From: Peribolospora baueri
Taxonomy: Eukaryota; Basidiomycota; Peribolosporomycetes; Peribolosporales; Peribolosporaceae
Assembly: GCA_029717555.1 (NCBI GenBank)
Contig: JAMDHS010000127.1
Coordinates: 1-45,140 of the forward strand
Length of the DNA: 45,140 bases
Reading direction: 5' to 3'
This document shows, one piece after another, positions 34,463-45,140 of the stretch. Made by a program: the position numbers and the translations under genes. The notes beneath the pieces are model-generated. The model was not told the DNA's origin. It saw only the letters and a program-made list of their open reading frames with translations, and did not search any database. How positions within the stretch are numbered: the stretch's first letter is position 1; the number at the start of each line of letters is the position of its first letter.

Positions 34463-37400
34463 ATGGGTGGGATTCGCACCTGCCCAGATACTTTTCCGCG
34501 CCGGTTCATGGCCGTCGACGCTCTGCGCCGTGGCAGCTTCAAGAAAGGGCAACGTCACGTGTCGGCCGTTGTTGTCCTGGGTCTCTTGGTTCTCTCTCTC
34601 GTCTCGGTAGGCAGGGCAATTCCGCTGGGCGAGGCCTCGCAGCCCGGGACAGCTCCAAGCTCGAAAGGTGAAGGTTGTGTCGTCCGTCAGCTGAACCGTT
34701 TGTCCACGGTTCAGGCCGCCGTGCCATTCAGCTTACCATTTTCCTTGACTCTCTCGCTATCGTCACGGCTAGCCCAGTCGCCGTCACTCGTACACCCAGC
34801 ACTCCGGAGCGCTCCTTCCAAGCCGGCCCTGAAAGGGCGTTTCCTCCATATCACTGTGAGCGGCTAACACCCGGCTGTCCAAGAGCTCCTTTGGTCGGGA
34901 AATTGCGCTGATAGAGACGACGTGGTGGCGGTTTTTGCCTCTTCTTCTTTCCCGCTCACTTGCCAAATCACGCAACAGGACATACACCCAGACCCCCATT
35001 ACGTGCACGGCACCGCTGAGCGAAAACATTGCCATCGAGGCAAGCCGAAGAAGAACAAGAAGACTGGAGACGATTTTGCAGGGTACTGGGGCACTCCTGT
35101 AAGGTACGCGGGGGATCTGAGCTCGAATCTCTGGGGCGGATGGAGCGCAATGCGCTTTTGATGTCGACTGGGCTCACCTCTCTGTGCGGATTCTTTCTAT
35201 CCCTCTTTGCTTCTCAGCGACTGCGACGCGCCTTATTCCCTCGTCAATGCCACATTGGACTGGCTCAAGAGAGAATGGGCGGAGGAGGTGGACTTTGTCG
35301 TCTGGACGGGGGACAGTGCAAGGTCAGTGGCCGTCCTTTTTACTTACCCAGAGGAGGGATTTTGGACGGATAGCTAGCCGGTGTGCCTTCATTGGGAGCT
35401 CGAACGCTGACTTGACTTGGGGCATCTGCTTGAACGGGTAGGCACGACATTGACTCGAAGATCCCGCGAAGCCCGGAAGAAATCTACGATTCGAACCGAT
35501 GGATGGCGAGCAAGATGGAGGAAACGTTCGGCCCGGAGATACCTATCGTGCCCACTCTCGGCAACAACGACATCCACCCGCACAACATTTTCTACCCGGG
35601 GCCCTCGGAGGCGACGATCGAGTACGCGAACATCTGGAAACACTTCATCCCCGAGGCCTCCTTTCACGCTTTCCATCGAGGCGCCTACTTCTCTAGCGAG
35701 GTCATCCCGGACGAACTGGCGGTCATCTCGTTGAGTGAGTCCAGTATAGGGACAGGAAGTCCGACGATCAGCCGACCAGTTCTGCTCACCCAGGTCATTT
35801 CTGTCGGCTTCTTCGCGGGATAGACACGCTCTATTTCTCCGAATTCAACAAGGCCATGGATGGTTGCCATCCGTCGCATGAGGAGGACCCGGGAACGATC
35901 CATCTCGACTGGTGAGCGTCCTGTCGAACGGAAATTGCCCAGACCGTCCTTTCTCCCCCGTACATCTTGCAGCGCTTGCAGCGCTCCGTGCTCAATACGA
36001 GCCTTTTATCCTTTACACTTTGAATGCCCAGGCTGGAAGAAGAGCTCGACATGTTCCGCCAGCGCGGCATGCAGGTATACCTAGTAGGCCACGTCCCGCC
36101 CACGCCGGGCAACTACTTTGCCGAGTGCTACTCGAGATACGCCGAGATCATCCTGCGCTTCCAGGACACCTTAGTTGGACAGCTGTTTGGGTGAGATATC
36201 GCTGAAGTAGCCGTGTCGACCATGGTATTGCGACCTTGGGATGTGTGGTGGTGATTCATCGACCGCTTGCTGAGCGTCGCTTGCGCTCTTGGGGTCGTTT
36301 CGCAGGCATATGAACGTGGACGCAATCTTCTTGGTGGAAGACGGGGACACCGCCGAGAGGGTCCGTCCCGACACGACCAACCGCGCCGGCCTGCCGAAAG
36401 ACCTCCGCGAAAACTTCAACAGCCTTCCGGCCGAGGGGCAGGCCAACTTGAGCGACTACTCCGTGATCAACGTCGCGCCGAGCGTCATACCCACATACCT
36501 CCCCTGCGTGCGCGTCTTCACTTACAACACCACCAAGCCCGCTTCCGAGGGTAAGGAGCCGACGACAGCGAACGTCCTGGACGATGAGCTGTGGGACGTA
36601 GTCGACGGTGAGACGGCGACGCCGGAGGACGTGGACTCGTCGAGGCCGAAGATGGTGTTCCAGCTTGGTTCGGGCTCGGGTTCGGGTTTGGTCTCGTCGG
36701 ATGAAGGGTGGGAGTCTTTGGACGAATCGGAGACGCTCGAGCGCAAGAAGAAGCGCAAGGACGGAAAAGGAAAGCACGGGAAGGACCGGAAGAAGAAGAA
36801 GAAGAAGAAGAAGAACAAGGAGGGTGGAAAGGGTCCGAAGCACGTCAGTCCGGACTCGCCGGTGCGGACCAACACGTACCTCACGCCGCTCGGATGGAGC
36901 CAGTTCTTCGTCGACTTGGAGAGGGAGAACGAGCGTTTCGAGGGAAAGAAGAAGGTCGGTGGCGAGGGCGAGGGTGGGAGGGTTGGCGCAAACGCTGCGG
37001 GGAGGCAAAGGGGCACGTCTGGCAAGGGGAAAAGGGGCAAGGAGGAAGGGGGCGTGGTGGGCTCCGGGTTTGACGACGTCGGAAACGAGCTGCGGTGGCG
37101 ACTCGAATACACGACGTACGACGAGCGCACGCTCTGGGGTCCCCTGCGACGGCCGCTCCAAGCCGGCTCCGAGGCGGAGGAATCGGAGCGGGTGCGAGGA
37201 GGAGGAGAAGGAGACGAAAGGGAAGACGAGCAAGATCGTGGGCCGGTGCCCGTCCGACTGCTCGAGCACGAGCTCTTCCTTCGCGGACTCTTGCCCACCG
37301 CCTTGTTCTCGCTGGGCAAGTCGTCCTCTTCCGACGAAGACGACAACGATGCCCCCCTCCTCTCCGCCTCCACGCTTCGTGACCTGTCGCACGAGGCACT

Positions 37401-37524
37401 GACGATGCCAGACCTCACCTTACCTTCTTACCTGGACCTGTTGCGCCGATTGGCGTCGGATGACGACGCGTGGGAGGTGTGGAAGCGGCGAATGTACGTC
37501 CAGAGCGGCGCCCACGAGGAGTGA
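34463..37524 (+). CDS. PPN1: Vacuolar endopolyphosphatase PPN1
   Basis: Seven exons: 34463-34855, 34979-35103, 35218-35322, 35442-35734, 35824-35911, 36032-36190 and 36306-37524, predicting 793 residues. Ppn1 is a type II membrane protein of the vacuole that cuts inorganic polyphosphate chains. Seen: a basic cytosolic start, one signal-anchor helix (about 32-50), and calcineurin-like metallophosphatase motifs in order. These are LHITDIHPDPHY (about 128), WTGDSARHD, TLGNNDIHPHN, YLVGHVPPTPGN and the GHMNVDAIF block. GNND and GHVPP replace the textbook GNHD and GHxH, as in other Ppn1 proteins. The last exon carries an acidic Ser-rich patch followed by a Lys-rich run with eight Lys in a row, then a TYLTPLGWSQFFVDLE block and a long family-type tail. 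The start codon has a near-ideal context (CCACCATGG). A 105-nt stretch in exon 1 could be an optional intron. Confidence 0.93.
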
Positions 37525-37905
37525 GGAGAGGATGAAGGGAGGGAGGGATGGATGTGGTCGGTAGAGGGGTACGTATCGTGTCTAATTTTTTTCGATAGAC
37601 TCGCTTTGCCAGGCGGTGTATACAAACCTAGATACATAGGTAGACGGGGTAGGACCCGGGTCCGCATCCGTCGTTCTCCATATATGTGCGAGGAGGCGTA
37701 GTTAGAGCGTATCGGGCATCGACAAGGATCGCAGCGTTTTGCAAGCCAAGTCTGACGAACGAACGTCGAGCGTGTCGAGAAACGTCGTGGGCATGTGTCT
37801 GTCTGTCTGTCTGTCGACCAAGTCCTCCTTCCTTCGACAGAGGCAATTGGGCAAGCGAGGGCCCGGGCCGATAGGTATGCCAGACCCCGTGATTCCCTAT
37901 ATACA

Positions 37906-37936
37906 GTACATACATACATGCATACATACATACATG
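37906..37936. repeat. TACA/CATA tetranucleotide microsatellite
   Basis: About seven units of TACA, with two TG interruptions, in the gene-free region between PPN1 and the RFX gene. Confidence 0.9.
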
Positions 37937-40031
37937 CGCCGCTATGGCATCGGGTGCAGACGGGTGTACTTGGAGCGGAGCGGGCATGCACAACCGCCAA
38001 AGCGGCCTCAGGGCTTCCGTGGTCGGCGTCTGGGCTCGCCTCGCCGACTCGCTCTCCCGTCGCTTCTCTATTAATCAGAGCTGCCAGGATGAAAGCAGAT
38101 CCGAGCAGCCGTCCATCTCCCATCTCTGCTCTGACCCCGTCAACCCGATGCAGACGGGCTTGCAGACGCAGATTCAGACGCAGCCCCAGCTAGCTAGCTA
38201 GCTAGCGAGCTGGCCTGCCCAACTCCGACGAACCGTCATGGATGGTCCACTGGCGTCGTTGCATATCCTGCGAAGGTAGCTCATTCGTCGTCCAAGTCAG
38301 AAAGATGGCAGCGTTCTAGGTCGGTCGGTCGGCCGCGGTAGGCAGGTGGGTAGGTACCGAGCACGGTAGGCGGTGGACGCGACGGGCTACAGAGCTCACA
38401 GGACAGACCACCCACGTGGCCTTGACGTAGAGCCGAGAGATGCTCGTCGTTCGAGCGCGAGCGGTGAAAGGCACTCTCCTGGGTCCTCGTCCTTGGTGTA
38501 TGTCTGTATGTATGTATTGCCGCTGTACACGCTGGCATGTGTCGGGGTGCGCACGTCGCCGTCGCCAACACGAGTAAAGCCTTGAGCGAGTCCATCCAGT
38601 CCTGGTCCTGGTCCTGGTCCAAGTGCCTACTGAGGACACAAGCCGGGCGGGAGGGACGAAGGTTAGTCTGACGTGAGGACGAGGGCCTTTGCGTTTCACA
38701 TCCCATCCCGTCACACCCATCGCCATCGCCAACCCTCCCTCCGCGCACCCGTTCCGTCCGGTTTCTCAACGCGCAGGGATGCCAGGCCGGTCCGCGCACA
38801 TGCATGTATGGTAGGAGAGCGAACAAACGACGGTTGAGATGATCGATCGTACGAAGTCCCGTCCGTGCTCCTCTTCCTTCGCTCACGTGGCCCCTGAACG
38901 AGGCGAGGCGACTCTGCGCGCTATCCCGAGTTCGTCCCACCTACTGCTGCTGTAGCTACTACAGTCTGCTTAGAGCAATTCCCACGGTCTCCTTCGCCCC
39001 CCCCGCAAATGACTGGGCGCGCGTCCATCTCAATTCATTTCAGCCCCCGGGCGCTTCATTCAATCTAGCCTGTGCGCCATCGCTCGCGACGTCGCCGCCG
39101 CCAGCCACAGAGGGAGGGAAGGGCGGAGATCTGCGCCCAGAAGGGCCGGTGCGTTTTCTAGTTTACACGCTCACGCTCTGGACGAGGCAAGCGCGATGGC
39201 GTAACGGGCCAGTCTAATATGCATCCTTCCTTCCTTCCTTGGAGCGAAAGTTGAAAATCGCGACGATTGGCTGCGATTACCGTCGTTTATTTAATCTCTT
39301 GTCCCCGTCGATCGCTTCCGTGATTAAGGGACGCAAGGCACATATCTGTACATACATTGTCCGTCTCCGACTTCACTCACACCCATCGATCGTCCTTCCT
39401 CACCCTGTCGCCTCCCTTTCTCCCTCCCTCCTTTTTTCTTTTTTCGTTTCCCTTGTTCCCCGCCTTGGCCACCGAGCGGGACACACAGCCCAGCCCAGCC
39501 AGGGCGGCGCGTGCAGGACGAAGGGACTAAGGCGGGTCGACGCCTTCCTGCCTTCCCTGTCTACCTTTCTTTCCTGCGTCCCTTCCTTCCACCCAGCCCT
39601 CCTTCGTCCGCCCTCCAGTTTGCCGACGCGACGCGCCCTGCAGCGAGCGGCTAGGCTGTGGCTTTGTCGAGCAGGCGAGCGAGCGAGCGGGCAGGGCGTG
39701 CACAACACAAAGCCATGGCCATGGCCATCCCTCCCTTTTTTGCCGTCTGTCTATCTTTGTCCGCCTGTGCGTACGTCACGCACTGCGTTTGCTCTCCGAC
39801 CGGCGGCTTAGGCGGCGGGGAAACGTACATACGCACATACATATGCACGCACGGCGGGCGACTCTGTCGCATCGTCGACGCCCTCCTATGCGTATGCTCG
39901 CATAGTAGTGGGTTGGACGACGATGGCGGACAGCTGACGTGATGGGATGCGGCCCCATCCCTGTATCTACACTACCTCCCTCCGTCTGTCCGTGTCCGTC
40001 GTCCGACAGCCGAGCCGAACCGAACCGAATC

Positions 40032-40061
40032 GAGCTGAGCTGAGCTGAGCTGAGCTGAGCT
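40032..40061. repeat. Perfect GAGCT pentanucleotide repeat, six copies
   Basis: Six uninterrupted copies of the 5-nt unit GAGCT. Just before it lie two ACCGA-like units. Pentamers this pure are probably young and variable between strains. Confidence 0.92.
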
Positions 40062-40235
40062 ACGGCGCGCCGGGCCCGCATGTACATGTACGAGCGAGCG
40101 TCTGTACGTCATGCCCGTCTAGAGTGTGTTGTGTGTGTGTGCGACGAAGACCGACGTCTGAGTCTCGACGACGGCAAGCTGAAGCACTCCCGGCCGGTTC
40201 GCTGTCCTGTGCGACCGGCCCCTGCCCCTGTGTTC

Positions 40236-40266
40236 CTGACTGACTGACTGACTGACTGACTGACTG
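40236..40266. repeat. CTGA tetranucleotide microsatellite
   Basis: Nearly eight uninterrupted copies of CTGA in the presumed distal promoter of the RFX gene. Confidence 0.92.
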
Positions 40267-40493
40267 TCTGTTGTCTGGCTGGCTGTCTCCTATCTATCTG
40301 TCCGTCTGTCTGCCCTTTGCTTGCTTCGCTCGCTGCCCGCGGCCGGCTATTTTTTGCTTGGTTGGCTTTGTTTTGGCTCTGCTGTGCTCTGTTTTTGCTT
40401 TGCTTTGCTTTGCTTGCTCGCTCGCTCCCTCCTTTCTTCCTTTTTCCTTCTTCCTTCTTCCTTCCCCCCTTCCTTTCCTTCCTTCGTCTCGTC

Positions 40494-40507
40494 GTTGCCT
40501 GGACGAC
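40494..40507 (+). promoter_or_regulatory. X-box-like sequence beside the TATA element
   Basis: GTTGCC, a spacer of two bases, then GACGAC. The left half equals the RFX half-site; the right half matches four of six bases of GGCAAC. It ends 5 bp before TATAAAA. It could serve negative autoregulation by the downstream RFX protein, as yeast Crt1/Rfx1 represses its own gene. This is weak evidence because half-sites are common. Confidence 0.25.
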
Positions 40508-40512
40508 GCCTC

Positions 40513-40519
40513 TATAAAA
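40513..40519 (+). promoter_or_regulatory. TATA box, candidate core promoter of the RFX gene
   Basis: TATAAAA stands alone in a GC- and pyrimidine-rich stretch 814 nt before the RFX start codon. An initiator about 30 nt downstream would give a leader of nearly 800 nt. A GTGAGT donor at 40758 raises the chance of an intron in that leader. The evidence is motif plus position only. Confidence 0.45.
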
Positions 40520-41332
40520 CAGGGCTGCGACGGCTGGGCGGAGGACAAGACGGCGTGCCTCGCATATTTGCCTGCTCCTTCCTCTCCTCGCTCCCCCTTC
40601 CCCTCCCTCGTCCCCCTTGCCCTTACCCTTGCCCGCCGCCTTTGTCCGCCCTCGAGCCATATCGTATCCCGCTCGCTCGTACACTCCTCCCGTCCGCCAT
40701 CGCCCATCACCCATCGCCTCTCTGCGTCCCTCATACACCTCGGTGGCGTTGGTGGCGGTGAGTATGCCCACTCCTTCTGCCCGTCGGACCCGCGCCCACC
40801 TAGTCCTCGGCTAGCTAGCGGTTCGACAAGCGTAGCGTTGGTTGCATTCCGTTGCGTTGCGTTATGTTGTGTCGCGTTGTCTATCCATCTATCCCATCTC
40901 CTTCCTCACCGATTCGATCCCGTCTGACCGCCGCCTCTATCTACCTCCTTCTCATGCCCATCGCCGCTTTCTCATTCTCCCCTCCGCCCTCCACCTCCCA
41001 GTCATAATAAGGGCCACCCAAGCCGGCACCCGTCCAGCGCTCGGCGTCCGGCTCTCCTTCCCTTTCTTCCTCCCTCCCTTCCCCTTTGTTCCCTTTCTCC
41101 TTTCTCCTTTCACCCTCCATCCCCATTCACTTTCCCTCCCTCGTCCACCTTTTGTCCTCCTCCTCCTTCTCCTGTCGACCCCGCGTTGACCGCGTCGTCG
41201 TCGTCGTCGTGACAGTCGACTCTGTCAACACCCTCCTTCCGCTGCGGGCTTCGATCAGCCTCCGACGCCCGGCCTTCCTACTCCCGCCCCCGCCCCTCCT
41301 TACCAGTCGGCCTCGTCGCTGGCTCGCTTTTC

Positions 41333-44300
41333 ATGTTCTCCGACTCGTTGGACGGAGTGGCCATGGGCATGGGCATGGGAATGGGCATCGGCGTTGGCAT
41401 GGGCGTCGGCGTCGTGACCACCTCGGCCGCCGAGCAGGCCCCCTACGGCCATCTCCAGCCCGGCCTCTTCTTCCCGTATCTGACCTCGCAGGACGATGGT
41501 CAGCTCGACCTCATCGCCGGCGGCATGGGCCTCCAGCAGGACCCCTCCTCCGCTCCTTCCTCCTCCTTCGTCTCCTCCAGCTCGCCCGTTCCCGGTCTCG
41601 TCGCCCCAGGCGGACTCTTCCCTCATCGCGGCCTCCGTCTTGCTACCATTCCCGCTAGCCCCACGACCCCGCTCGCGCCCACGTCGGCGCCCTCCGCCCC
41701 CGCAAAGCCAGACCGTCCTCGCCCTTTGTCCGTCAAGACGGCCCCCTCCCTCATCCGCAGGGCCCGCGCCGGCTCCAACCCGTATACCCGCGACGGCCAA
41801 CCCCACGGCGGGCCTTGGAGCGCCGGCGCCGCGCTCAGGTCCGCAGTCAGCTCAGATGACCACCACCACCGCCCCGAGTTGGCTCGTCCCGCTACCGCCG
41901 CTGCCACCGTCTTCGGGGCCGCCTTCCCGGACGACGACGACCAGGCGTTCGCCCGTAAGCGGTCCAGCTCCTCCGCCTCCGTCTCTTCCATCGCCCCTTC
42001 GCAGCTCGGCACGCCCGCTTCGTCCAGAGCGTCCCCCACAAGCAGCGTCGGCTCTGCCATCGTCCTCGTCACTCCCACCAGCAGCAGCTCAGACCAGAAC
42101 GTGCACGCATTTGGTCGCCTGGCCATCGACGCCAGCGCCGCCACCACCCAGGCCAAGGGACGTCCCTTGCCTCGCCTCTCTCTCGATCTCTCTCGGCCCG
42201 CCAGCCTCGACCTCGGCGTGTCCATCGAGCAGGATGACGACGACGGTGCGGATGACGAACTGGCAGCCAACAGCCGCGGCAACACCAACAGCAACAGCAA
42301 CGGCAACGGCAGTAGTTTCCTTCCTCTTCCCATCCCCGCAGGGCCCCCTCTACCACCCGTCGTGAGGGTAGACTTCCTGGAGCGCTTAGCCGCCTCGGTC
42401 AAAAAAGCGGCCACCAGCAGCGCGGCCGACAAGGCAAAGCAGGGCTTCGTTAACGCTTGGTTGCATGCGAGCTATATGGCTAGCGAGGAGGGTAACGTCT
42501 CTCGTCAAGGTCTTTACAACTCGTATCAGCGCGTTTGTGTGGAGTATGATGTCAAGTGCGTCAATAGCGCCTCGTTCGGAAAGGCTGTGAGGTTGTGCTT
42601 CCCGCGCATCAAGACGAGACGGTTGGGCGTCCGGGGCAACTCCAAGTATCACTGTGAGTCTCTTGTCCGTCCGGCGCATACGGCACACTTTGTTTGCCCT
42701 TCTTTTCCTCTCCCGCCGCTCCCCTCACCTTACTGCACTTGACCCGTAGACTGCGGCATTCGTCCCAAGACGTCCACCGAGGCAGAGGTGCTCAGCTCGT
42801 TCACCCGCGCCGCCCAAGCCAACCTCGGCTACGGTGGCGAAGAGGGCGGCCATTCGCGGCAAGACAGCATGATCACCTCTGACAGCGAGGACGAGCAGGA
42901 CGACGACGGCGGCGACTACTGCGACGACGGCCGGATCCGTCTCCGCGCTGTCGCCTCTAGTCCTGCTCTGCGATCTCCCAACAGCGCGGACGCAACCTTT
43001 GCCAGCGCCATGATGAACGGCAATAGCGGAGGCGGAGGCGTCTCCGGTCTCGCCGTCCCACAAGCCACCGTCATCCACCTCGACCCCGTCACGCCCACCG
43101 CCGACTCTGTCTACTCCAACACACCCGCCACGCCGCGCTACCAGCATCGGTCCGCCCACTCGGTCGCGTCGACCGCGCCGTCGCGCGAGACCAAGGCCGT
43201 CGTCTCTTCTGCTGGCTCGACGACCAAGCTCAAGCTTCCGCCCGCCCGCCTTCGCCGTCACACCGTCAGCACGGTCGCGGCGCGGAATCGAGCGGGCGTC
43301 GCGAGCGACGACAATTCCCACTCGTCAGCGTCGTCGTCGTCGCCGTCCGCCAACGAGGCGCAACAGCAGCAGCCGGAAAGCGGCTCGCATCGCGCTGGAC
43401 GACACGGCGGCGGCGGACGAGGGCAGGACGGTTTTGAGACCGTCACCGTTCGCGCGCTCCCCGGCTTCCCCACCAGCCCCGGTTCGGCCCAGCTCGGCGG
43501 GTGGGACGGCTTGGCGTACGGCGGAGGAGACCGGCTCGAGGCGGACAAAGAGCTCTGGGCGGCGTACGAGAGGCACTGCCAGATGCTCCTCAACTCTGTC
43601 CGCGCGTCCGCGTTTGACCAGTATGAGCTCCATATCAAGACGTTCTGGCTCAAGATGACCGCTGCCCAGCGCCATGTCCTCCACTCCAGCCAGACGCTCA
43701 TGGCAAAGGTCCTTAAGGCCGATGCGGTCATCTATGACGTGAGTGTGTTTGTCCCTTCGGAAGACGGAGAAGGGGAGGGAGGCGGTTAGCGTGCGCGTCC
43801 GACAACAAAGCTCATCATCGTCCCGTTTCGCCCATGACCCCTCAGACCATCCTCGAGCACCTCCACTCCCAGTCTCTCTCCGTCATGGCACCTCAGGTGC
43901 TCACCACCCTTCACCAGCTCGCCGAGGGCATGGAGAGCATCCTCGCCTCGAGCCTCGTCGACGGTTTCGAGCAGGCTTTCGTCAGCCCCAAAGTCGAGCT
44001 CGGCGCCCGTTTCGGCCACTTGCTCTTGCGCTATATCGGCGTGTATCAGTTGACACAGGCGCTTCGCGGCGTCATCAACGACGAGAGTCAGGTCGGCGCC
44101 ATGCTCGACGCTTGGGACACGATCGACTTTGAGGCTATCCGCAACCAGGCCGCGCTGACGTGCAACTGCCAACATGGCGACCTGATCCAGACCGTCAGCC
44201 TCGAGTTCCGTCAGCTCCTCGAGTCGAGGCCCGGATCGGTGCAACCGTTCTTCGACTTTGTCGACAATAACATTTGGCGTCGGTTCCTCGGCGACGGCTC

Positions 44301-45072
44301 GGTCGAAACCACCAAGGATCTCTCCCCGCGATCGTTCCAGATCCGGTTCAGCTTTATCACGTCGCAGCTCATGCGCGACCTCACGCTGCGCAGCATCCCC
44401 TGCTTCGGCGCGTTCCAAATCGTCAAGCTCTTTTTTGACGATCTCCTCGGGCTCAAAGTCCTTCGAACCGTCGCCCTCTCCATCGGCTCCGTCTCTGCCT
44501 CCGTCTATCACCAAGACGCGGTCATGGCTAACGGCGACATCCAGCTGGACCCCTTCGCCACGCAACAGCTTCACGCGCTCCAGTACCTACCGCCGGCCGT
44601 CAATCCCACGACCGCGGAGGACATCTTCTCTCTGTCCTCCGCCGCTCCCTTCCAGACCGGTTTCCCCGCGTCGTCGGTGCACGACATGGGCTTCTCCCCG
44701 GCGGACGTGGGTCAAGACTTTCGAAGCTACCGCTCCGGATCGCTCTCGTCCCAGTCCACGTTCGGTGATCTGTCCCTCAGCTCGTTCGACTCGCTCACCG
44801 ACGCTGCCTTTGACTCGCTCACCGGCGGCGTCATCGGCCAGGGCCTGTCTCCCCCCTCGGCGGCGGACCAATGCGACCCCAACCAGTCGTACTCGCTCCT
44901 CCTCGCCGCCGGCGGCAGCGGCAGCGGCAGCGGCGACCTCTATTCTGGCTGCCTGGACACGAACGGTGCGCCGTCGTCCATCGCCGCCGTGTTCGACGAC
45001 GACCACCACCCCTCCCGTTCTCGCCCGAGCTTGCCCCGCGGCAACACCGCGCGCGCCGGCGAAGCGTTTTGA
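41333..45072 (+). CDS. RFX1: RFX-family winged-helix transcription factor
   Basis: Three exons: 41333-42653, 42750-43738 and 43846-45072, predicting 1178 residues. RFX proteins bind X-box DNA. Fungal members control DNA-damage genes, cell division or morphogenesis. Seen: a Met-Gly repeat at the start, then a long Ser/Pro/Ala-rich arm. The RFX DNA-binding domain (about 372-446) has WLHASYMASEEGNVSRQGLY, VNSASFGKAVRLCFPRIKTR and RRLGVRGNSKYHYCGIRP, with the last motif split by intron 1. A disordered section with acidic and His/Ser tracts follows. The conserved C-terminal helical region begins near ELWAAYERHCQMLL and continues through LKADAVIYDTILEHLHSQ and the large last exon, the part used for dimerisation and co-repressor contact. 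The tail is Ser/Gly-rich. The first ATG of the open frame is used; its context is moderate. Confidence 0.94.
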
Positions 45073-45086
45073 ATTTACGTGCTCCC

Positions 45087-45089
<3 letters not shown>

Positions 45090-45140
<51 letters not shown>
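45090..45140. repeat. Poly-T edge of the window
   Basis: About 50 T bases end the window, starting 18 nt after the RFX stop codon. As at the left edge, the homopolymer lies 3' to a gene and reads as T on that gene's coding strand. It may be a true T-tract that stopped the assembly, or an assembly artefact. Confidence 0.85.

Larger units (their letters stand above)
37525..41332. other. 3.8-kb gene-free region upstream of the RFX gene, microsatellite mosaic
   Basis: No protein-like segment is seen on either strand. The region is pyrimidine-biased on the plus strand towards its right end. It carries many unrelated short tandem repeats: GTCT (37796-37815), TACA (37906-37936), AGCT/TAGC (38188-38207), CCTGGT (38600-38620), CCTT (39223-39240), GAGCT (40032-40061), CTGA (40236-40266) and TTTGC (about 40395-40415). 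A TATAAAA at 40513 and a GTGAGT at 40758 suggest that the right third is promoter plus a long, possibly spliced, leader for the RFX gene. Confidence 0.6.

Noticed and set aside
37906-37936. Regularly repeated short units that could suggest a CRISPR-like array
   Set aside because: The units are 4 nt and contiguous without spacers, in a eukaryotic genome. It is a plain microsatellite.
38281-38940. 219-codon open frame on the minus strand
   Set aside because: It crosses the CCTGGT repeat and other low-complexity DNA. No recognisable protein pattern, so chance is more likely.
40271-40927. 218-codon open frame on the plus strand upstream of the RFX gene
   Set aside because: The product is a Ser/Leu/Pro/Phe-rich translation of pyrimidine-rich DNA and microsatellites. 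There is no codon bias or motif, and the region looks like promoter and leader.

Overview
The window looks like nuclear DNA of a filamentous or dimorphic fungus, most likely a basidiomycete (Ustilaginomycotina or a neighbouring class is my guess, not proven). It is GC-rich, has a gene about every 3-4 kb, and its genes carry many short spliceosomal introns with GTGAGT/GTAAGT-type donors and CTAAC/CTGAC-like branch sites. The genes are ordinary fungal ones. I saw no transposon, viral fossil, CRISPR array, rRNA or tRNA. The gene models below are splice models made by eye: I chose donor/acceptor pairs that keep the frame and rebuild known protein families.

Layout from left to right. A poly-A edge, then a very large inositol hexakisphosphate kinase (KCS1, minus). 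A 2.4-kb gene-free stretch full of microsatellites. A strange one-pass membrane protein with Gly-Gly-Met and Lys-Glu-Glu-Pro repeats (minus). A 12-exon MFS sugar porter (minus). A Bqt4-like tail-anchored protein with an APSES-type fold (plus). An 88-residue CENP-W histone-fold protein (minus), divergent from the GID/CTLH ubiquitin-ligase subunit FYV10/GID9 (plus). The GINS subunit PSF3 (minus), divergent from mitochondrial ribosomal protein bS18m (plus). The Golgi SNARE BOS1 (minus), divergent from a pyrimidine 5'-nucleotidase of the SDT1/PHM8 family (plus). The NDR-family kinase CBK1/COT1/Orb6 (minus). BFR1 (minus), divergent from the vacuolar endopolyphosphatase PPN1 (plus). A 3.8-kb gene-free, repeat-rich upstream region. 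An RFX transcription factor (plus), ending just before a poly-T edge.

The genes do not form one pathway. Three of them (KCS1, PPN1 and the SDT1/PHM8-like nucleotidase) belong to phosphate, inositol-pyrophosphate and polyphosphate metabolism. Two pairs (CENP-W/FYV10 and PSF3/bS18m) share compact divergent promoters of about 225 bp. The most unusual points are splice structures: a predicted 3-nt micro-exon and a GC-AG intron in the sugar porter, a diverged copy of an exon end inside its third intron, and a 14-nt micro-exon that encodes the regulatory hydrophobic-motif threonine of the NDR kinase. The uncharacterised membrane protein is the best candidate for something undescribed.
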